From positions 1,054,001 through 1,118,000 of the forward strand of contig OX337229.1 of NCBI GenBank assembly GCA_946965045.2: a DNA stretch of 64,000 bases. The letters run 5' to 3'. The notes under the pieces are model-generated. The model did not search any database and was not told the origin of the DNA. It was given only the letters and a program-made list of their open reading frames with translations. Shown one piece after another: positions 48,641 to 58,892 of this stretch. Position 1 is the stretch's first letter. The number at the start of each line of letters is the position of its first letter. The DNA comes from Epithemia pelagica (Eukaryota; Bacillariophyta; Bacillariophyceae; Surirellales; Surirellaceae). Both the position numbers and the translations under genes were made by a program.

Positions 48641-49215
48641 GAGTCCACGTAGAACTGTGATGGTGTGTGTGTGTTGTGGTGGGGACCAAATCACAACAAG
48701 GACAAGAACGAAACTGCTGTAAATGATTTGTGTGTGTGATTCATCTGCAGGATAGTAGAACATTAGTAGAGTTGATATCTTTGTGTGGGTTTGGAGACCA
48801 TGGTGCTGAAACAGAGACAAAAAAGAGTTCTAGAGAGGAGAACGATTTTCGCAAAGGTAGGGGTAGCTAGTTCGATTCTTCGAAGGGATAGCAAGCCGGA
48901 AAAATCGTGTGTGATTTTTCCAAATTGTCAATTTAAAATCTTCAGTTTTGCACCAGCTGGAGTCGGTTCGTCGCGCCGGCATCCACTAACCGCGTTTCTG
49001 TTGGCTTCCTTTGATTTCCCAATGAATTGCATGTCGTCGACTTCTCTCGAAATGATGCGCCCGACTCAAAAGTATTAACCCTTCAGTCTCCTTTTTGAAT
49101 CAAACAACCTCGAGACACCAGTCCATAGAGTGGGTTCGAGTGGGATATAGGCGTACGTATCACGCACTGTTGACTAGAGTTAAGCAGACTACCAGACACT
49201 GCTCCACATTGGACA
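48641..49215. other. Intergenic region with GT-rich repeats
   Basis: A TGTGTGTGTGTTGTGGTGGGG stretch follows the previous stop (48662-48682). No supported gene. The right end contains the ubiquilin promoter and 5' UTR. Confidence 0.35.
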
Positions 49216-51105
49216 ATGACAGACAACAACAACCGTTTGGAACTGACGATTCGCCTTTCGAATGGGACGCGGCTCACCATTGACGTGGGTCCAACGACTC
49301 CTACGGAATGTACCGTGTTGCGTGTCAAGGAACGGTTGGTCGACACGTGCCCCGTCGATCGACAACGATTAATTTACAAGGGACGAATTTTGGAAGATGA
49401 TCGGACCTTGCAAGATTATGGCATTGTCACGCAATCCACCTTGTTTTTGGTCAAGGGAACCGCACCACCGGCATCTGCTGCTGCATCGGCCACCACACCA
49501 AACTCCGCCGCTCCTACTGCGACTCCTCGTCCCACACCTTCGCCAAGCTCCTCCTCGACAACCACCACCAATAATAATCCATGGGGCGCGGCTGCCCCCA
49601 GCAACAATGCAAGTTCCATGATGGGCAATACCAACAACAACAACAATAGCATGTCGAACAGCAACCCCTTCATGTCTGGAAACCCCATGGCCATGATGAA
49701 CGACCCCAATCAGATGCAAGAAATGATGAATCATCCCATGATGCAATCCTTGTTGGACAATCCGCAATTGATGCAAAGCATGATGGAGATGCAGATGCAA
49801 TCCAATCCAGCCATGCGGCAAGTCATGGAAAACAATCCAGCCTTGAGACAAATGATGAATGATCCGGCCGTCCTCCAACAAGTCTCGCAAATGATGCGCA
49901 ATCCGGCCGCCTTTCAACAAGCCATGCGCAATCAAGATTTGGCCATGTCGCACATTGAAAACATGCCCGGGGGATTTGCCGCACTCTCGAGCATGTATCG
50001 AGATGTGCAACAACCACTCGAAGACTCCATGCGTGATAGCAACAACAGTGGTACATCGTCGTCGTCCTCGTCTCAAACTAACAACCGATCACAGCTCGAT
50101 GCCGGAGCCTCGGGATCCGCCATGCCCAACCCGTGGGGGGACAACACGAGTAGCAGCAATGCCAACAACAACAACAACAACAACAGTCCATCAAGTAGTT
50201 TGAATGCATCGCCCTTTCCTGGCCTCTTTCCTCCGACTACCTCTGGAGCGTCTGGAAGTACTACGAATAACAATGCCCAGCCAAGCAACCCGTGGATGAT
50301 GCCAGGTGGTATGGGTGCCTCGCTCCTGAACAACAACAATACTCCAGGCAGCAACAATGACATGAACAACGCCATGCTCAACATGTTGGACAATCCGATG
50401 GTCCAACAAATGATGGAACAACTGGTCACTTCCAACCCGGAAATGATTCAACAAGTCATGGCCGCACAAAATCCGGCCATGGCACAACTCTTTCGAGACA
50501 ATCCGGCCATGGCACAAAACCTCATGCGGACCATGATGAATCCACAAGTCATGAGGAGTATGATGCAAGTCCAACAAGCTATGTCCGGTATGCCACAACC
50601 GCCCTCCATGGCCAATAATAACACTACGAACAACAATAATAGCAATCCATTTGCTTCCAGTGCGGCTGCGGGTGGTGGTGCCCTGGATTTTTCGGCCCTG
50701 TTGCAGCAAATGAATCAACCATCCTCCTCCTTGTTGGGTGGTACTCCTCCTTCTTCTGCCATGAACAACCCGTTTCTCGGTGGATTCATGCCTCCGCCTC
50801 CAGCTTCCAACAACATGTTGCCAGCCGATCGATACCGAACCCAACTTCGGTCCTTGTACGATATGGGATTTGACAATGAACAACAGTCATGGGCAGCCCT
50901 GGAAGCGGCTCATGGCAATGTCAACCGGGCCGTCGATATGATACTCGCGGGAGAAGTGCCGGCGCCTGTAGTTGCCACTACAACCACAAGTGCACCGTCT
51001 CCCCCTTCCAGCAACGAAACGGCACCCGCCGACGCGAACACTGCCGAAGAGACAACAGAAGACACGACGGATCCCAAGGATGCAGCAGAAAAGAAAAATG
51101 ATTAA
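49216..51105 (+). CDS. Ubiquilin (DSK2-type): UBL, STI1 repeats and UBA
   Basis: A single exon of 629 aa. The N-terminal ubiquitin-like domain covers about residues 5-77: LTIRLSNGTRLTIDVGPTTP, then RQRLIYKGRILEDDRTLQDYG. Four or more STI1-type Met/Gln/Asn-rich helices follow, such as NPQLMQSMMEMQMQSNPAMR and NPAMAQLFRDNPAMAQNLMR, separated by Asn/Ser-rich disorder (NNNNNNNSP). A C-terminal UBA (about 547-588) reads LRSLYDMGFDNEQQSWAALE and ends NVNRAVDMIL. Ubiquilins shuttle ubiquitinated proteins to the proteasome and chaperone membrane proteins (family knowledge). The Asn-rich spacers are unusually long. It is convergent with the SET-domain gene. Confidence 0.97.
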   Translation: MTDNNNRLELTIRLSNGTRLTIDVGPTTPTECTVLRVKERLVDTCPVDRQRLIYKGRILEDDRTLQDYGIVTQSTLFLVKGTAPPASAAASATTPNSAAPTATPRPTPSPSSSSTTTTNNNPWGAAAPSNNASSMMGNTNNNNNSMSNSNPFMSGNPMAMMNDPNQMQEMMNHPMMQSLLDNPQLMQSMMEMQMQSNPAMRQVMENNPALRQMMNDPAVLQQVSQMMRNPAAFQQAMRNQDLAMSHIENMPGGFAALSSMYRDVQQPLEDSMRDSNNSGTSSSSSSQTNNRSQLDAGASGSAMPNPWGDNTSSSNANNNNNNNSPSSSLNASPFPGLFPPTTSGASGSTTNNNAQPSNPWMMPGGMGASLLNNNNTPGSNNDMNNAMLNMLDNPMVQQMMEQLVTSNPEMIQQVMAAQNPAMAQLFRDNPAMAQNLMRTMMNPQVMRSMMQVQQAMSGMPQPPSMANNNTTNNNNSNPFASSAAAGGGALDFSALLQQMNQPSSSLLGGTPPSSAMNNPFLGGFMPPPPASNNMLPADRYRTQLRSLYDMGFDNEQQSWAALEAAHGNVNRAVDMILAGEVPAPVVATTTTSAPSPPSSNETAPADANTAEETTEDTTDPKDAAEKKND

Positions 51106-51236
51106 CATCCTCCTCGGCTCGTCGAACGACTCGCAGTAGAGATTACATACCACAACTATAGGAACTACATTATCACAAACAAACTGCGTTACCGCATCGC
51201 TTGAGGTCTATTTCAGCGATCCAATTGATTATACTC

Positions 51237-54200
51237 TCACGAGCTTGAAATGCCAAGCGCTTGTTTCAATTGGGTTCGTATCGACGCGGCCGAGCGTTTC
51301 CGTAACATGGAGGTGTCGCTGTCCAATAACTTGACGAGCAAAAAGGCCGAATAATTCTCCCGCAATAAATCGTTCTTGAGTTGAGCGTCATTGGTCCACA
51401 AATCAATCAACTGGCTGAGGCATGTCCTCATGCGAGGAATCGTCTGCTGTTCCTCCATGGAGGAATAGCCATTGTCACACACACTCGACAAGGACGAGTC
51501 GCCCTCGCCGCCGCCAAGACCAAATTCCTTTTGCACATCCACAAGGCGTAAATAGAGACGAAGAGAAATCACCAAGGCTTTGAATTTCACCTGACCTAAA
51601 GTGGGGGCGCTCTCTTCCAATCGTTTTTCGAGAAAGGAGAGACACAACACAATATCCTGGACCGACCAAGATCCAATGTCGTCCAAAGTGTTCTTGTGGT
51701 CATCCGACATCATGCGCTCATGCTTCTCTCTCTCTTTCTTTGATAACCGACTATATCCTTTTTTCACTAAGGACATCATATGTGCAAGAGGCGGAACTTG
51801 AGAGAATGCAATGAAACATAACATGCGACCCATAAACCACGGAAATCAACTCACCTCTTACATCCTCATACGTAGGGCCATAATCAATCTTGAGTTCTAC
51901 CCATTTGTCCATAGGAAAAACGAGAGGCCCCTGTTCAAGCAGAAAGTGTCCCAAGAGATAATGGACTGCACCTTCTGGGTCATGATCGGCTCGAACCGAC
52001 GGCACTTCGACTCCATCAGTTTCGTTTACATAGGATAGAATGTTCATTCTTGCTTCATCGTGCAGTTTGCCAGTTGTGTCATCTGTAATATCATAAAGAT
52101 TCTCTCCTGTTTCGTTCGTCTTGGTATCAAAACTCCAGATTTCACATTCACCATCATGGACAAAATTCTTAAACAAGAACAGCGAGCAATCCTTGTAGTC
52201 ACTCTGGCGAAGTGGTGCATACGTTCCAAGATCAAGCATCTCACCATTTTGAAGTTCGAAACTATCTCGCGGCATTCCGTCCACACTTTTGCAAAAGATA
52301 AACACACCCAGCCCGGAATTTGGGATCATTGACTTTCTAGTTTCAATTTCCAATTTGATTCCTCTAAACTGAAGAGTCATTTTTGGTCGAGAGTGTCCAT
52401 TGCTGTGACGGTCCTCTGGGAGCTGCTCGTACCGAATCTTGTCAGGGACCATCCACACCAAAGGGACGCATTTAGACTCAGCTATTTCCATACGCAACGG
52501 AAAACCAGAGGAAACATCCACCTTTTCCTCATAGCGCAGACATCCTGACCAAGCCACCCTCTCAGTGACCTCAGCAAAGTTCCGAATTGGACGACATCCA
52601 CGAGCACTTGACAGGAGAGCTAGTGACTCATCAATATAGCGCACTTTGAAGACCAAGCTTTTATCAAATCGATTCCGTACACATGATTCAACGACTCCAT
52701 AAAGAACAGAATATTCGTCTTCTAATGGAGCTTTGTGTTGCAGCCAATGTCGGCAAAACCCCTTTCCAACCAAAACATGATCCTCACGCGTGGATATCTT
52801 TAATCCCAAATTCTTCTCATAAATTTCTTCTTCTGCGATCAAAATATTCTTCACTGGAACACCAGCGGCTTTACCTGCGCTCTCCAAACAAGAGAAAACA
52901 CGAGGTCTTCCTGCGAGTTTGCCATGGCGATCAACGACTCTGAAGCGTGCAAGCTTTTCGTGAAGTACCGGGCCTTCATCCATGGAAGGCTTGTCCGTAA
53001 ACAAAAACCTCCAGTTCGGAGGAAAGTGGGGGATGGGCTTCCCACAAACTTCCATTGATAGTTTCGTACAGCTCTGTTTTTGTCATTCCATGTTAAGAGG
53101 ACCGTTTTTACCTGAATGCACCGCAAACACAATATAACTTACCCTGAACAAACAGCAATCCTTGTGGATGGTGGTGCTGTTGCGATTCCCGACACATGTC
53201 GCGCAGTGGCCACAATCGGGCGCTTGACACTGCGCACACTTTCTACATCGCTTTGCCTCCAGTTCACTAGAGTTCCACGACACAGTGTCTGGTGGTTGTA
53301 ATGCCCCTTCTATCACTAGCTCGTCGTATGCCCGAAAATCCTCCCGAACGTCACCATCATCGTAGCGTACACTACAAATCATATCAACACCTTCGCCAGA
53401 CATTTTGCTGACCGTTCCCCAGTGCCAACTTCCGTCGGTGAACTTGGCATAGCATCGAGCTCCCACAGTTGGTCCGTTTGTCCGCTTCTGTGACTGTGAG
53501 GGCTTTGGTTTCGCCCGTCTCTCTTTTTTTGTTTCTTTCGCTAGATTGTCAGCATTCGTTTTGGAATAGAATTGCTCAGTAACGAAATCCTTTATTGAGA
53601 GAAAGAGTGAGTGGAAAAGATTGTCTCAAACGAAACCGAGAGCAACAAGGCACGTACTCGTCGAGGTACAGATGACCGCACATCACCGTCGTCAAAACGA
53701 ATACGATAGAGAAAAACTCGGGAATTCCCCTGTTGTCGCTTTGACGGCGTCCCACCCTTTCGAATGCCTGTGATTTTTCCCCAGTACCATGACTAGAAAC
53801 AACATGAGATAAGACTCCCCAATAGCTTGGGTTATGATGTAAAGGACTTACGTCGGTGTCTGGCCATAGAGCGTAGACTCTGGTGCCAACCGGAGGCTCT
53901 TCGACATCACCGGGAATAGAATCAAGGGCAGTTTTGTCACCTTCAGCTTCGTTAACGACATGCTGCTTTTTGGCCCTTTTCTTGGAACTAGATGCAACTC
54001 CTTTCCTTGACCGATCTGTCTTTGTTGGTGTATTAAGAACTTGCTCATCTCGAAAAGGGGAGGGCAACCTATTAGGAGTCGCACTCGAATCAGGGTTACT
54101 TTTATCGCCTTCAGCTTCCGATACAACTTGTCGCTTTTTGGCCCTTTTCTTTGAATTGGACGCAATGCCTTTTCTTGAACGATCTGCCTCTGTAGGCGTA

Positions 54201-54970
54201 TCTGGAGCTTCCAAATCAAAGGAAGGAGACCGCAATCTAATGGGTGTCTCCCTCTTTCTCTTGGACAATCGGAGAGGTTCTTCAGGCCTATCGCTGTCAG
54301 CAATCGACGGCTCACTTGAACTGCATATACGAGAATCATCTGTTGTTGCGCTCTTGGACAATCGGAGAGGTTCTGCAGGGGTATCACTGTCTGCAGGCGT
54401 ATCACTGTCAGCAATCGACCGTTCACTTGTACTGCATGTGCGAGAATCATCTGTTGATGCGTTGACACTATCAGAAACTTGATTGACTATTGAGGGAGAA
54501 CTCCTGTCTATGGTTGGAACAGGCGATGTCGAGGGCTCGTCTAAATCAGACTCGTTCTTAACCCCACGAATAATCTGCACTGGGGTCTGCTGTTCTGAGG
54601 CTGAGAATAAAGAATGCAATTCATCGGAACAGATTTGAAGGTCCTCTTGAAACGAACGTCCAGGCAAGGCTGGAGGTTTCCTATCGCTCTCATCATCCGA
54701 AAGAGTAAGGTCGATCACCACCTTCTCATGTTCAATATTGGGACGTCTCCTCCATCGCCGGCGCTCCTTGATCCCTTGGCTGGACCGAACAAATACCGTG
54801 GAACTGGTGTAACTCTCGTAACTTTGGGGTAAAGGGATATCCGACAAACGACCGGACAGGTTATTCTCTCCATCGACCGGCATAAACTGTGAAGTCACAC
54901 TTTTTCGAGCTATTGGCCGTGCGCAGTTCTCTCCATTTGACTTGCGATTGTGGATAAAATGGTCCGTCAT
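51237..54970 (-). CDS. Tudor-like / CXXC zinc finger / SET-domain chromatin protein (five exons)
   Basis: Exons 54970-53852, 53792-53658, 53589-53143, 53073-51855 and 51766-51237, with introns of 59, 68, 69 and 88 nt, give 1149 aa. Exon 1 is a disordered Ser/Lys-rich region with a possible SUMO-interacting motif (VVIDLTLSDDES) and two duplicated segments. Two Tudor-like units follow: TRVYALWPDTD joined to SWYWGKITG, and ARCYAKFTDGSWHWGTVSKM. The CXXC finger is in exon 3, CRKCAQCQAPDCGHCATC, completed across the exon 3/4 junction as CLFRSC. Exon 4 has a SET-like domain: IPNSGLGVFIF, an Asn-containing ARMNILSYVNETDG (replacing NHSC), and WVELKIDYGPTYEDV. CXXC fingers read unmethylated CpG; SET domains transfer methyl groups to lysine. 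The altered NHxC motif leaves catalysis uncertain. Exon 5 is helical and may be an interaction region. Confidence 0.85.
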
Positions 54971-55274
54971 TGTTACAGCGCCACCGTTGTTGTGGTCTTC
55001 GGCAAGTGCAAAGTTACAATAGCTCTATCTCTATGCTCTATCGATCTGATTGTGATAGCTATTCGTATTCTCATCTATCTCATGGATCTGTTCTCCCGAT
55101 CCCGATCGCGCCTACCAACTTCGCGCGCGCGCCGCTCGGGGCCATCGCCCGGAAGCAGAAACGGAGCAAAGGACGGACGTTCATGGTTCATTTCTCTCCA
55201 TCCATCTCAACAATAAATTCTCAGATTCTTCTCTTGTCCATGTCCGCATGTGCATCAGAGAACGAACGGCCGAC
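54971..55274. other. Divergent promoter region
   Basis: Separates the SET-domain gene from MPP10. It holds a CGATCCCGATCGCG and GCGCGCGC (55126-55134) G/C-rich core. No gene supported. Confidence 0.4.
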
Positions 55275-57524
55275 ATGACCGACACTCAAAGCAACCATGG
55301 ACTTTTGGAACTTCTTCGTCAGCCAGAAAGCCTAGGTATTGCACTAGGTGCAGGACATGATACAGAGAAACAAGAACAGGATCTTCGACGTCAACTGCGA
55401 CAGACGTGTCAGACCCTCTTTCAACGGGTCGAACAATTGGCTGTATTCTACAATCAGCTCCTTCAAAATAATGACAGCAAGACTCTTTCAGGAATTGACC
55501 ACCTGCACTTGGGAGATGAAAAATCCATGAGTGCGGAAATGATATTTGGGCAGATTGAACTCCAGAATACCGCCTTGCAAAAACTTCTCCGCAATGCCAA
55601 CAAAGCTCTCTCCAAGTCGGTCGAATCGGGGAAAGATGTTCGGCTAATCGAAGATGACGATGATGAAAATGACAGTGACAAAGACAAAAATGCCATGACA
55701 CCTGAATCAGATGAGCAGCAATCAGATGATAGTGAAGACGATGACGAAGAACGGAGAATACGCGAACGGATGGACCGTGTCATGGACGAAATGGAAGAAA
55801 GTGAACAGGAGGAGGATGGTATGGAAGAACATTTGAAGGAAAAGAAAGGTGCACATGAGGAAGCTCATCTAGAAGATCCGGCGGCAGAGGAGCTTAATGA
55901 TGGCTTCTTCGATTTCAATGAAATGGAGGCTTTTGCGGATGAGGAAGAGGAATACCTGCCCGATGAGGCTTTTGGTGAAGAAGAGCAGAATGAAAAGGGC
56001 CTTCAAGATACTCGGTCGTTTCATCAGAAATTGCGAGATGGTGATGGGGAACTTGAATCCGATGAAGATGAGGAAGAAGAGGATTTGGTGCTTCGGGCCA
56101 AATCCACTGTTCGACGAAAACGCTATCGAGAAGACGATGAAGTTGATGCTCTCTTCAAACTTTATGAAACCCCCATCGTAGAAGACGATTCTGACGAGGA
56201 TGAGCTGGATGTCACAAAAATGACGGCTGCAGATTTGTTTGGAAAACCAACAAAACGCTACTATGACAAATGGTACGGAGGAAAGAAGAAGCAAGTAACA
56301 CAATCAACACCACAAAATAAAAAGAAGAAAGCTGGTGACGGCGACGATGACTCGTGGGACGAATATGACTTTGAAAATGAGGATGCTGATGAAGTTGTCG
56401 GTTGGAACGATATGCCGAAAACCAGTCAAAGTACAAGAAAAAACATGGAAAATGACGGAGCTGCAACCACTGAAAATGATAAGTCTAAACCGAACGAAAG
56501 TGGTAATGGATCGCCAGTACCCAAAGACCGCAAGGAAGAAAAGTTGAACAAGCAAATCGAAAAACTGGAAAACGATATGATCTCAGAGAAGCCGTGGCAG
56601 ATGAAAGGTGAAATTCCAGGCACGGCACGTCCGGTAGATTCGTTGCTTGATTCGACACCAGAATTCGAAATTGCTTCCAAACAAGCCCCTGTTATCACAG
56701 TGGAGAGGACTGCTGACCTTGAGGAAGTGATTAAGAAACGGATCCTTGAAGAGGATTGGGATGACGTCGTTCCTCGAGAATTGCCAGATGTGGCATGGAA
56801 CAAAAAGAAGGGAGAACTCCCTGAAGTTGGCCAGGAAAAATCGAAACTTGGTCTCGGAGAATTGTATGAACGAGAGTACCTTAAAAAGGTTGCAGGCTAT
56901 GATGTAGATGCAGTAGAAAAGGAAACAGAAGAAGACAAGGCCAAGAATGAGATGAAAACTCTTTTTGCCAATCTATGCAGCAAATTAGATGCTCTCTCGA
57001 ACTATCATTTTGCACCTCGTCCTGTTGCCGATGAAGCCGAAATCAGACCCATTGCACAACCTGCTATTGCAATGGAAGAGGTCCTCCCTCTTCATGTAAG
57101 CGATGCTCGTGGAGTCGCACCCGAAGAAGTTTACGGTGCCAAGCGCGGTAGAGAGGCAGTTCTAAGAGGGGACACCGAATTGGAGCAACGAGACAAGAAA
57201 CGGTTGCGCTCGTCGAAAAAGGCAGCGAGGCGAAAGGCTCGAAAAGAAAAGTTGGCGGACGAGAAGCTCCTATCGAGATTGGAACCTGGCCTTGGCCTCA
57301 ATAATCCGTACGAGAAGCGCAAGATGCGCGAGGAATTGGCGGCCGCCCGTGCACGTGGCAAGGTGTCCAAGGGAGAAGAAGACACACAATCATACGGCAA
57401 GAGTACCACATTCTTCAAGCGCATGCAAAATGAAGCACGAGAAACCATTCTCAACAAACAAGGTGCGGGAGAACCAGAGAAAGGGGCCAAGAAATCTGCA
57501 AAATCTTCGTCGCTCAAGTTGTAG
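55275..57524 (+). CDS. MPP10: U3 small nucleolar ribonucleoprotein MPP10
   Basis: 749 aa from the ATG at 55275, which has a better initiation context than the in-frame ATG at 55248. Early helices (RQLRQTCQTLFQRVEQLAVF) are followed by long acidic, disordered segments with DEEEYLPDEAF and FDFNEMEAF. The conserved half begins with PWQMKGEIPGTARPVDSLL, then VERTADLEEVIKKRILEEDW and DDVVPRELPDVAW, KLGLGELYEREYLKK, LFANLCSKLDALSNYHFAP and EEVLPLHVSDARGVAPEEVY, all hallmark MPP10 positions. MPP10 is part of the SSU processome that cleaves 18S rRNA precursors with IMP3 and IMP4. It ends 16 bp from the stop of the convergent homocysteine methyltransferase. Confidence 0.95.
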   Translation: MTDTQSNHGLLELLRQPESLGIALGAGHDTEKQEQDLRRQLRQTCQTLFQRVEQLAVFYNQLLQNNDSKTLSGIDHLHLGDEKSMSAEMIFGQIELQNTALQKLLRNANKALSKSVESGKDVRLIEDDDDENDSDKDKNAMTPESDEQQSDDSEDDDEERRIRERMDRVMDEMEESEQEEDGMEEHLKEKKGAHEEAHLEDPAAEELNDGFFDFNEMEAFADEEEEYLPDEAFGEEEQNEKGLQDTRSFHQKLRDGDGELESDEDEEEEDLVLRAKSTVRRKRYREDDEVDALFKLYETPIVEDDSDEDELDVTKMTAADLFGKPTKRYYDKWYGGKKKQVTQSTPQNKKKKAGDGDDDSWDEYDFENEDADEVVGWNDMPKTSQSTRKNMENDGAATTENDKSKPNESGNGSPVPKDRKEEKLNKQIEKLENDMISEKPWQMKGEIPGTARPVDSLLDSTPEFEIASKQAPVITVERTADLEEVIKKRILEEDWDDVVPRELPDVAWNKKKGELPEVGQEKSKLGLGELYEREYLKKVAGYDVDAVEKETEEDKAKNEMKTLFANLCSKLDALSNYHFAPRPVADEAEIRPIAQPAIAMEEVLPLHVSDARGVAPEEVYGAKRGREAVLRGDTELEQRDKKRLRSSKKAARRKARKEKLADEKLLSRLEPGLGLNNPYEKRKMREELAAARARGKVSKGEEDTQSYGKSTTFFKRMQNEARETILNKQGAGEPEKGAKKSAKSSSLKL

Positions 57525-57540
57525 TAGAGCTTCAGTTGGC

Positions 57541-58656
57541 TCACAAACGCTTGTTTGGATCCTCCAAATTGAGTTGCTCATGCAAGAACTGAATGTACTC
57601 GGGTGTGAAACCACAACAACCACCAACTATTCGGACCTGTAAATCCCGGATCCAGTGTGCCACAAACTCATTGTAGTAGCGCACAGGAGCCATATCAGAT
57701 CGCATTGCTTGTGCTTCGTCTGCTCCTGACAGAGTCCAATCTGGGGCTATTGGGGTCAGCCGATTGGCGTAGGCCCCGAGCACAATGCCTTCTGCTACAA
57801 GCCTTGCCTTGATGTGGTTGTTTGCATGAATAGACGAGAGAGCCTGTGTAATTGCCTCTGGTTCTGCGCAGTTGAATAAAATAGCCGAAACTAAAACAGG
57901 AATTAGATCAAACGTGAGACAATGTTGCACATAATTTGTTTCCACTCGTTTTGTGATTTCTCTCACCCTTGATTGAGTGTTTCGAAGTAAAATCCAAAAG
58001 TCGAAACATGGCAGGCAGAGCTTCTTCGCCACTTCTCAGTTGCGCCACACTATTCAACGTGAAGGAAACGAGCAACGGTTTTCTGGGTGCCCGTTGGTTC
58101 ACTGCAAACGTAGCTTGCATGGACTCTTCCACCGAGGACATGGTTTCCGCGAGAAATCCATCGACGTGCTCGCTCATGGCATCAATCATATGACCGTATG
58201 TTTCGACCCCTTGCTCATGGGGCAAAATAAGATCTGGACGGTACGATTCAACCAATGGACCGAGCGAGCCGAGTACAAACCAACTCGCATTCTCCGTCTT
58301 TTCTCCTCCTCCTGGACAACTTCTCGAGCAAGACGGGCTGCAGTTCCACAATGTTTGATAACGTCGTCCTGCGAAAATCCCACATGCTGCGTGATTCCAT
58401 AAGAATTTGTGGTAATGGCTCGAGCACCGGCCCGAACGAAGGATCGATGAACGTCTTTCAACAGGGTGTGGTAGTGTGGATCCGAGACTGCCAGGGCCGA
58501 CCATGTGGTTCGATCGTCCGGCATACCTCGACGCAAGAGTTCTTCTCCAGTACCACCATCGAGCAACAACACTCCCATTTCATCTCCAATCTTGGCAAGG
58601 TCCTTGAAGGAAGAACTCAACATTGCGGACAAGGCAGCAAACTTTCGACAGGCCAT
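57541..58656 (-). CDS. Homocysteine S-methyltransferase family protein with an apparent 1-base frameshift
   Basis: Exon 1 is 58656-57967 and exon 2 57890-57541, with a 76-nt intron (GTGAGA...TTTTAG). The protein starts with MGVLLLDGGTGEELLRRGMP, then IKHCGTAARLAREVV. Within the four-T run (A4 on the coding strand) at 58299-58302 the frame changes: SWFVLGSLGPLVESYRPDL continues one frame over. A fifth A there would restore an uninterrupted ORF, reading EEEKKTENASWF. The zinc ligands of the family are present: FNCAEP and the C-terminal GGCCGF. The enzyme transfers a methyl group from S-methylmethionine or methionine-like donors to homocysteine. The frameshift may be a sequencing error in a homopolymer or a real lesion. 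Confidence 0.82.
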
Positions 58657-58892
58657 GATGATTGCAGAAAAAGAACATTTCAGTCGCAAAAGAAAACAAA
58701 GATACGATGGACATGGATCGCCGCCTGTCGCGTTGGAGGGAAACTGGATCCAAACCGGGAGACAGCCAGACGTCGTGAGAATGATGAGGGCAAGACGGCA
58801 CGAGGACCACCAAATAAACCCAAAACTTTTCCCACCTCTGTTCTTGCCATCCCAAGGCTTGCATTTTGCCATCAAGAGACAAAGGGCGGCGC

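Noticed and set aside
49369-50076. 235-codon minus-strand ORF within ubiquilin
   Set aside because: Its antisense low-complexity sequence is explained by the Met/Asn-rich ubiquilin codons.
54971-55274. CpG-island-like promoter element
   Set aside because: GCGCGCGC is short and isolated; no basis for an island.
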